From NCBI GenBank assembly GCA_030644725.1, contig CP130629.1, forward strand, positions 923,572 through 987,571: a stretch of 64,000 nt of DNA, read 5' to 3'. Position numbers and translations under genes: made by a program. Numbering within the stretch: the stretch's first letter is position 1; every line of letters starts with the position of its first letter. Origin of the DNA: Candidatus Electrothrix communis. Its GTDB lineage: Bacteria > Desulfobacterota > Desulfobulbia > Desulfobulbales > Desulfobulbaceae. Shown piece by piece: positions 59,646-64,000 of this stretch. Under the pieces are notes generated by a model. That model was not told where the DNA came from. It saw nothing but the letters and a program-made list of their open reading frames with translations, and did not search any database.

Positions 59646-61082
59646 TTAACTTTCTTTAAACATGTAAACGAAATCGTTGCCGTTTTCCATACTCTCCAAC
59701 GGTTGACCTTGTTTTCCCGACAAGGGAAGCAGCCCTGTAGCGCTCAGGATTGGGAACTTTCCAGTACCTTTGAGAATAAGACGCACCGGGGTACCTTTAG
59801 GTTCATTGCTTAGTTTTACAGTGACTTCCTTGCCGCTCTCATCACATTCAACACTTTCGATCTCTACTTCCTGCCAGTCCTCGTCTGTCAAACAGGTTAC
59901 AGAGATCCCTTGGGCGTTGACACTGGCTTCCAAAAGGGGAGAATCCACCTTAAAGGTAATTGTGTCATTGTCAATATCAGGATTTCCAACGATTCCCGGA
60001 CCATATGTATATACAGGTTCTACTATTGGAGCTGGATGAGAAGTTGTATTGCCTGAACAGGAACATCCAGGCCCGCAGAGCAGCTCTTGAATAGTCGAGG
60101 TCGGCAGATGCACAGGCCGGATGGTATTGTCGATGTCGACCTCTTCATCATCATCAAGAACAAGATCCCAGCCAGTTGCAACCGGGTTCAGAGTTATTTT
60201 CGGCAGATCAGCCAAAGGTACTAAGATCGGATCCTGGGCAGAAAACAGAGGAAGAGGTTCTCCTTCTTCGCTTTCTGCGAGGCTGAGATCCATTTGGTCC
60301 AAGGCGGAAAAATGACGAAAGGCATCCAGCCAAGCGGCTGGCTGCTCTTCAGGGGATTTTTTAGTAATTTCTTCAATTTCTTCTAGCACGTCCTGATCCG
60401 CAGGAGTTATTGTTTTTTTACCGTTCTCTTCAATCTCAATCGCCTCTTCCAGACCAAACAGCAGGCGCAGGCGATGATAGGGCAGGCTGCCCGCAGGGGT
60501 ACGCCATTCCGGGGCCTTGCCCGCTTTCAGCTGTACTTCCACCGTCTCAAAAATTCGTGAATAGGCAGTACCAGCACCGGAATTATCGCAGGGTTCGGTC
60601 AGCGCGGGAACCTGTCTGCCAAGGCAGGCCTTGAAGCGGATAGCCACATGGGCAGCAAAACGAATGGTTTTATCCTTGTTTTCTCCATCACCATTTTCTT
60701 CTTTAGTCGCAGCAATAGCAGCCAGTACCTTTGGGTCTTCCTTATGTTCCGCATACCAAGCAGGAATGTCCAAACAGAGCGGAGTTTCCAGATACAGTTC
60801 TCTCCCCAAACCATCCACAGCTAAGCCAGGAGACACTTTTATTTGCTCTGTCTCGTGATCGTAGGTGACCTTCAGCCCCCAGATTGTGCCCTGCCGATGC
60901 AGCCAGGCATTATGCAGCCGCATCTTGCCCCGATGGTAGCTATCAATGGTCTCGAAATCATCAACCCCCAACAGCATGCCGAAATGCACGAGCAGGGAAC
61001 GAAAGGGGTTGACCGGAAGCCCGTCAACCTCCTTTGTTGTTTCATTATCTTTGTTCGGTGTTATTGATGCGTTACATGCCAC
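59646..61082 (-). CDS. eCIS-associated protein with the same N-terminal module
   Basis: The 478-residue protein starts at a GTG at 61082, chosen because AAAGGAGG is well spaced. The N-terminal module is FRSLLVHFGMLLGVDDFETIDSYHRGKMRLHNAWLHRQGTIWGLKV, then VSPGLAVDGLGRELYLETPLCLDIPAWY, parallel to that of the downstream 1072-residue protein. A Cys-rich spot CGPGCSCSG lies near residue 345. The C-terminal about 110 residues look like an Ig-like or IPT-like beta domain (FKVDSPLLEASVNAQGISV...VTVKLSNEPKGTPVRLILKG). Probably a structural or fibre-linked component of the injection system. Confidence 0.6.
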   Translation of the reverse strand: MACNASITPNKDNETTKEVDGLPVNPFRSLLVHFGMLLGVDDFETIDSYHRGKMRLHNAWLHRQGTIWGLKVTYDHETEQIKVSPGLAVDGLGRELYLETPLCLDIPAWYAEHKEDPKVLAAIAATKEENGDGENKDKTIRFAAHVAIRFKACLGRQVPALTEPCDNSGAGTAYSRIFETVEVQLKAGKAPEWRTPAGSLPYHRLRLLFGLEEAIEIEENGKKTITPADQDVLEEIEEITKKSPEEQPAAWLDAFRHFSALDQMDLSLAESEEGEPLPLFSAQDPILVPLADLPKITLNPVATGWDLVLDDDEEVDIDNTIRPVHLPTSTIQELLCGPGCSCSGNTTSHPAPIVEPVYTYGPGIVGNPDIDNDTITFKVDSPLLEASVNAQGISVTCLTDEDWQEVEIESVECDESGKEVTVKLSNEPKGTPVRLILKGTGKFPILSATGLLPLSGKQGQPLESMENGNDFVYMFKES

Positions 61083-61104
61083 GGTGGGCCTCCTTTATAA
61101 ACTC

Positions 61105-61126
61105 CCATCCCTCCCCTTGGGGATGG
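61105..61126. repeat. Hairpin between eCIS genes
   Basis: CCATCCC (61105-61111) pairs with GGGATGG (61120-61126) in the 160-bp gap between the coiled-coil and the 478-residue genes. No T run follows on the minus strand. It may attenuate or protect the transcript. Confidence 0.4.
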
Positions 61127-61242
61127 ACAATAAATTTTTCATATAAAAGCAAAAACGAATGTCGGCCTGAGAAATATTTTGCTGTTGCCATAGTTGCTTT
61201 GTTGGGGTTCGCAGGCTCACCCGCAACCTACGGGATCTTTTT

Positions 61243-62772
61243 TTAAGCAGGGGGGTATGGAATTAAGCTTTCCGATAACTCCAGGTCATAGAGCGTTGCT
61301 CCGCTGAAGGTGTTTGCATCACCCCGGACAGCACTGTGCAGCTGTTCCCTGCGGTTTTTTTGGGCGTATTCTATGCGTTTTTCCAGGATGGCAATGGAGT
61401 CTTCGAGGAAATCGGTTTTACGGGTGGAGTTATCCTGCTCCTCAAGTTTTGCTACCAAAGCAGCCTCGGCTTTTTCCATAGTACCTTTCAATGCATCCGC
61501 TTTTGTCGAGCCATCAGGCAAGTTAGGCGGCGAAGGAGCTTTTTCTGCAATTTTAGTGAGCAAGGCCTTGGCCTGTTCATAGTTGATAAGATTGAGCCAG
61601 ACATGATCGGGGATTGCAGCTTCCCAGAGGTCCAAATTTTCTTGTGCGGCTGCATAATCACCCTGAAGCGACTTCAACTTCTGTTCAAGAGTGCTCAGTT
61701 CCCCAGTGACAGTTGAGTCATCTTGGCTTGTTGCAATAGTGAGCTGCTGTTCAATTTTCTTTTCATTGACAGCCTCCCAAGCTGCATCGCATTTCTCTTC
61801 AAGGTTAGCCGCCTGTTCCCTCTCGCTATTTAATGTGTTATCGTCTGTCCATATCCATTTCCCTTCTGCTTCGGTCAGATTCGGACTCTGTTTAATAGAG
61901 GTCAAGAGTGACAAAGCCTGATCATAGCGGGACTGCGTTTTGAGAACGAAATCCTTGTATGTATTTTCAGCTTGATGAAATGCAGACCATAACTTCGTGA
62001 GTTGCACGAACCCAAGTTCAGTCGCTTCCTGATGATCTAAAACTTTGCCCATCAGGTCTTCCAAAAGGTTCTCTGCTTCTTCGTCATAATTTTTCAGCAG
62101 CAGACCGCGTTCTCTAGCCCGGTTAAGAAGAATTTCTGGTAGATCGCCATCGTCGTAAACATTAGCTTCCAAGGGGGGCTCAAGGGGTTCAAAAGGATCT
62201 CCAAAAATTCTATAGGACGCATCACCGACAAGTTGTTTTTCCGCATCAAGGGAAGAATCAATTTCCGCATCATGTTTGTCGAACACTTTTAACAGTTCTC
62301 CAGCATTATGGGCCAATTTATCAGGCGTCCCGCTGTCCGTTATCTCATTCCAGCTCTTATGCTCTTTCTTTCGTTTTTCAGCAGCGACCAATTCCTTTTC
62401 CGCTTCTTTCAGCTTTTTCTCCGCCCGTTTGAGCCGTTCAGCCGCCAGATCCCTGTCGCCTTCCAACAAGGCAACCTCCTGTTTTGCTGCCAGACAGGCC
62501 GCCCAAGCCCCATGGGATTCCACTAAGGCATCCCTGAGATCGCCAGCCAACATCTTAATATCCGCAGGCATGGGAGCGGCATTCAACTGCTGTCGTATCT
62601 TTTTTATCTCCTTCTGGCTTTCGGCAAAGGTCTTCACGCCAGTATCATAGTTTGTTTTTGCTCCTGACAACGCACTGACAGCATCGGCAAAAGTTTTCCG
62701 CGCTAAGTCGCGTAGTTTTTCATAGGCATTCACTTGGTCAGAATAAAATTCTTTCAATGTCTCAGCACACAT
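61243..62772 (-). CDS. Coiled-coil protein of the eCIS cluster
   Basis: The 509-residue, strongly charged, helical protein has no recognised family. Long heptad-like stretches run from about residue 10 to 160 (LRDLARKTFADAVSALSGAK..., AERLKRAEKKLKEAEKELVAAEKRKKEHK) and again from about 300 to 480 (NSEREQAANLEEKCDAAWEAVNEKKIEQQ..., LEDSIAILEKRIEYAQKNRREQ). It has no signal peptide or membrane segment. The start ATG has GGAGGG upstream. It lies between the AAA+ ATPase and the two tail-associated proteins, so a scaffold or cargo-related role is possible but unproved. Confidence 0.65.
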   Translation of the reverse strand: MCAETLKEFYSDQVNAYEKLRDLARKTFADAVSALSGAKTNYDTGVKTFAESQKEIKKIRQQLNAAPMPADIKMLAGDLRDALVESHGAWAACLAAKQEVALLEGDRDLAAERLKRAEKKLKEAEKELVAAEKRKKEHKSWNEITDSGTPDKLAHNAGELLKVFDKHDAEIDSSLDAEKQLVGDASYRIFGDPFEPLEPPLEANVYDDGDLPEILLNRARERGLLLKNYDEEAENLLEDLMGKVLDHQEATELGFVQLTKLWSAFHQAENTYKDFVLKTQSRYDQALSLLTSIKQSPNLTEAEGKWIWTDDNTLNSEREQAANLEEKCDAAWEAVNEKKIEQQLTIATSQDDSTVTGELSTLEQKLKSLQGDYAAAQENLDLWEAAIPDHVWLNLINYEQAKALLTKIAEKAPSPPNLPDGSTKADALKGTMEKAEAALVAKLEEQDNSTRKTDFLEDSIAILEKRIEYAQKNRREQLHSAVRGDANTFSGATLYDLELSESLIPYPPA

Positions 62773-62873
62773 GGTATTTGCCCTCCTTTTCGTTCAGCCA
62801 GCACTTGCGCATCACCTTGGTATCAATATCTCATTTTCTGGTTCCCAAGCTCCTGCTGAGGAACAGTAAACTC

Positions 62874-64000
62874 TCATCGCCTCACCGCCAACTCCCGAAA
62901 CGGTTTGCCGCTCTTCTCATATTCCCTGCGCACGGCACGGATAAAATGTTCCTGTGTTATCGTTGAACCCTCTGATGCCGCCAGAAAAGCCGCCGCCACT
63001 GCCGCATTTCGAATCAGCCCGCCCACGATATGAAAACGACTGGCAAGTTCCTCCAGTCGCACATCCTCGGCAAGTGGGGCTTTGTCCGGCAGGTGACATT
63101 TCCAGAGTGCCAAGCGCTGTTCATAGGAAGGTTCCTCAAAATCAACAATGAATTCCAGGCGGCGGATAAAGGCCGCATCAATATTCTGGCGCAGATTGGT
63201 CGACAGGATTGCCAGTCCCTCAAAGCGTTCCAAGCGGGAGAGCAGATAGGCTGTTTCCAGGTTGGCGTACCGGTCATGGGCATCGGACACCTCGGTGCGT
63301 TTACCGAACAGGGCATCCGCTTCATCAAAGAGCAGCACCGCCCTGGAGTACTCTGCCGCCTCAAAGACCCTGGCAAGATTTTTTTCTGTTTCACCGATCC
63401 ATTTACTGACCACACGGGAGAGGTCTACCAGGAGCAGGTCCACTGCAAGGGCCGAGGCAAGCACCTCGGCGGAAAGGGTCTTGCCGGTACCGGACGGGCC
63501 AGCAAAAAGCATACGCACCCCCCTGGCCCCTCGCCTGCCCTCAAGAAATCGCCATTCATCCAAAACCTTTCCCTGTTGATCAAGCCGGTTCAGGCCCTCA
63601 CGCAGTTGTGCCGTCTTGGCCTCGGAGAGAACAAGATGTTTCCAGGTGACCTCCGGTCGGATCAGGCGCACCCCGCTGCTTTCCAGATCAATGGCAGCCC
63701 GGCTGCGGATGGATGAAGACACCTCTTTGATACCGACCTGCCCTTCAGTGTATGAGCGGGCAAATTCCAGATCAGCGGCAACCTGCCCGGCCTGCCAGGG
63801 TTCCACCGGAAAACGGGCCGCCAGGACACCAGCCTCATCGGCCAGTGCAGGCAGGATTTCCTGCCACATGCGGCGCAGGGCATCTGGCCCTGGACGGCTG
63901 CAGCGGATCGTAATCAGCGGTCTCTTGCCGACATTTGTTCCGTATCCGTCCCTGGAGCAGAGGGTAACCGGCCCTGGAAAGAGATCAAATTGTGGTGCAG
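62874..64000 (-). CDS. AAA+ ATPase of a contractile injection system (5' end outside the window)
   Basis: The frame is open from 62874 to the window edge. The internal ATG at 63869 is not the start; reading upstream gives APQFDLFPGPVTLCS and on without a stop. The AAA+ core is complete: Walker A AGPSGTGKTLSAEVLA, Walker B VLLFDEADALFGKR, sensor region LAILSTNLRQNIDAAFIRRLEFIVDF with the arginine finger, and a C-terminal lid (SRFHIVGGLIRNAAVAAAFLAASEG). This is the Afp15/PVC-type ATPase found in nearly all extracellular contractile injection systems. The family's large N-terminal domain lies outside. Confidence 0.85.
   Translation of the reverse strand, partial: APQFDLFPGPVTLCSRDGYGTNVGKRPLITIRCSRPGPDALRRMWQEILPALADEAGVLAARFPVEPWQAGQVAADLEFARSYTEGQVGIKEVSSSIRSRAAIDLESSGVRLIRPEVTWKHLVLSEAKTAQLREGLNRLDQQGKVLDEWRFLEGRRGARGVRMLFAGPSGTGKTLSAEVLASALAVDLLLVDLSRVVSKWIGETEKNLARVFEAAEYSRAVLLFDEADALFGKRTEVSDAHDRYANLETAYLLSRLERFEGLAILSTNLRQNIDAAFIRRLEFIVDFEEPSYEQRLALWKCHLPDKAPLAEDVRLEELASRFHIVGGLIRNAAVAAAFLAASEGSTITQEHFIRAVRREYEKSGKPFRELAVRR

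Overview
The window looks like a chromosome segment of a Gram-negative, deltaproteobacterial (Desulfobacterota) organism. A Desulfobulbales/cable-bacteria-like lineage would fit, but this is inferred from gene content and style, not from a marker gene. Supporting points are three tandem periplasmic di-heme peroxidases, a probable selenoprotein, Tat translocation, periplasmic rhodaneses, many intergenic palindromes of the 'GTAGGGGC' type and several insertion-sequence remnants. No rRNA, tRNA or CRISPR array was recognised.

Layout. 1-7444: grpE-dnaK behind a strong sigma-70-type promoter, flanked by two inverted copies of one unclassified IS. The right copy is inserted in a broken IS66-like element. 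7570-10784: three paralogous di-heme cytochrome c peroxidases read leftwards from one good promoter. 11020-14316: HNH nuclease, folC and an AIPR-family protein in one leftward unit. 14617-17122: a cupin gene, then a decayed ISKra4-type element carrying two small non-autonomous elements inserted one after the other at the same target. 17123-20115: small unknown genes, a YefM/YoeB toxin-antitoxin pair with a recognisable operator, a calcium-binding-like protein and an SDR oxidoreductase. 20420-27513: a type I restriction-modification operon with two tandem HsdM genes, HsdS and HsdR. 27533-31652: Rpn-type nuclease, DUF937 and DUF3597-like genes and serS, separated by palindromic repeats. 31939-44776: mostly housekeeping genes (tatC, DUF523, FtsB-like, a BvgS-like hybrid kinase, FmdB-type zinc ribbon, uracil-DNA glycosylase, rhodanese, LD-carboxypeptidase, lipoprotein, gdhA, bpt). 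44935-55230: a polysaccharide cluster, one rightward glycosyltransferase facing an eight-gene leftward operon (acyltransferase, two UPF0104/LPG-synthase-type membrane proteins, four GT2 enzymes, a polyprenyl-phosphate sugar transferase). 55481-55891: a periplasmic rhodanese whose frame crosses an in-frame UGA followed at once by a SECIS-like hairpin. 56094-64000: the distal part of what looks like an extracellular contractile injection system (eCIS) cluster: AAA+ ATPase (cut by the window end), a coiled-coil protein and two large tail/baseplate-associated proteins.

How the parts relate. Positions 11-29 kb form a defence-rich zone (AIPR, HNH, YefM/YoeB, type I RM, Rpn). The 45-55 kb operon should build and export a surface polysaccharide on an undecaprenyl carrier. 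The peroxidases, Tat translocase and rhodaneses fit a periplasm handling peroxide and reactive sulfur. Most transposase frames in the window are broken (single-base shifts at homopolymers, an internal deletion, or truncation), so the mobile elements look inactive as read, unless the homopolymer shifts are sequence errors.
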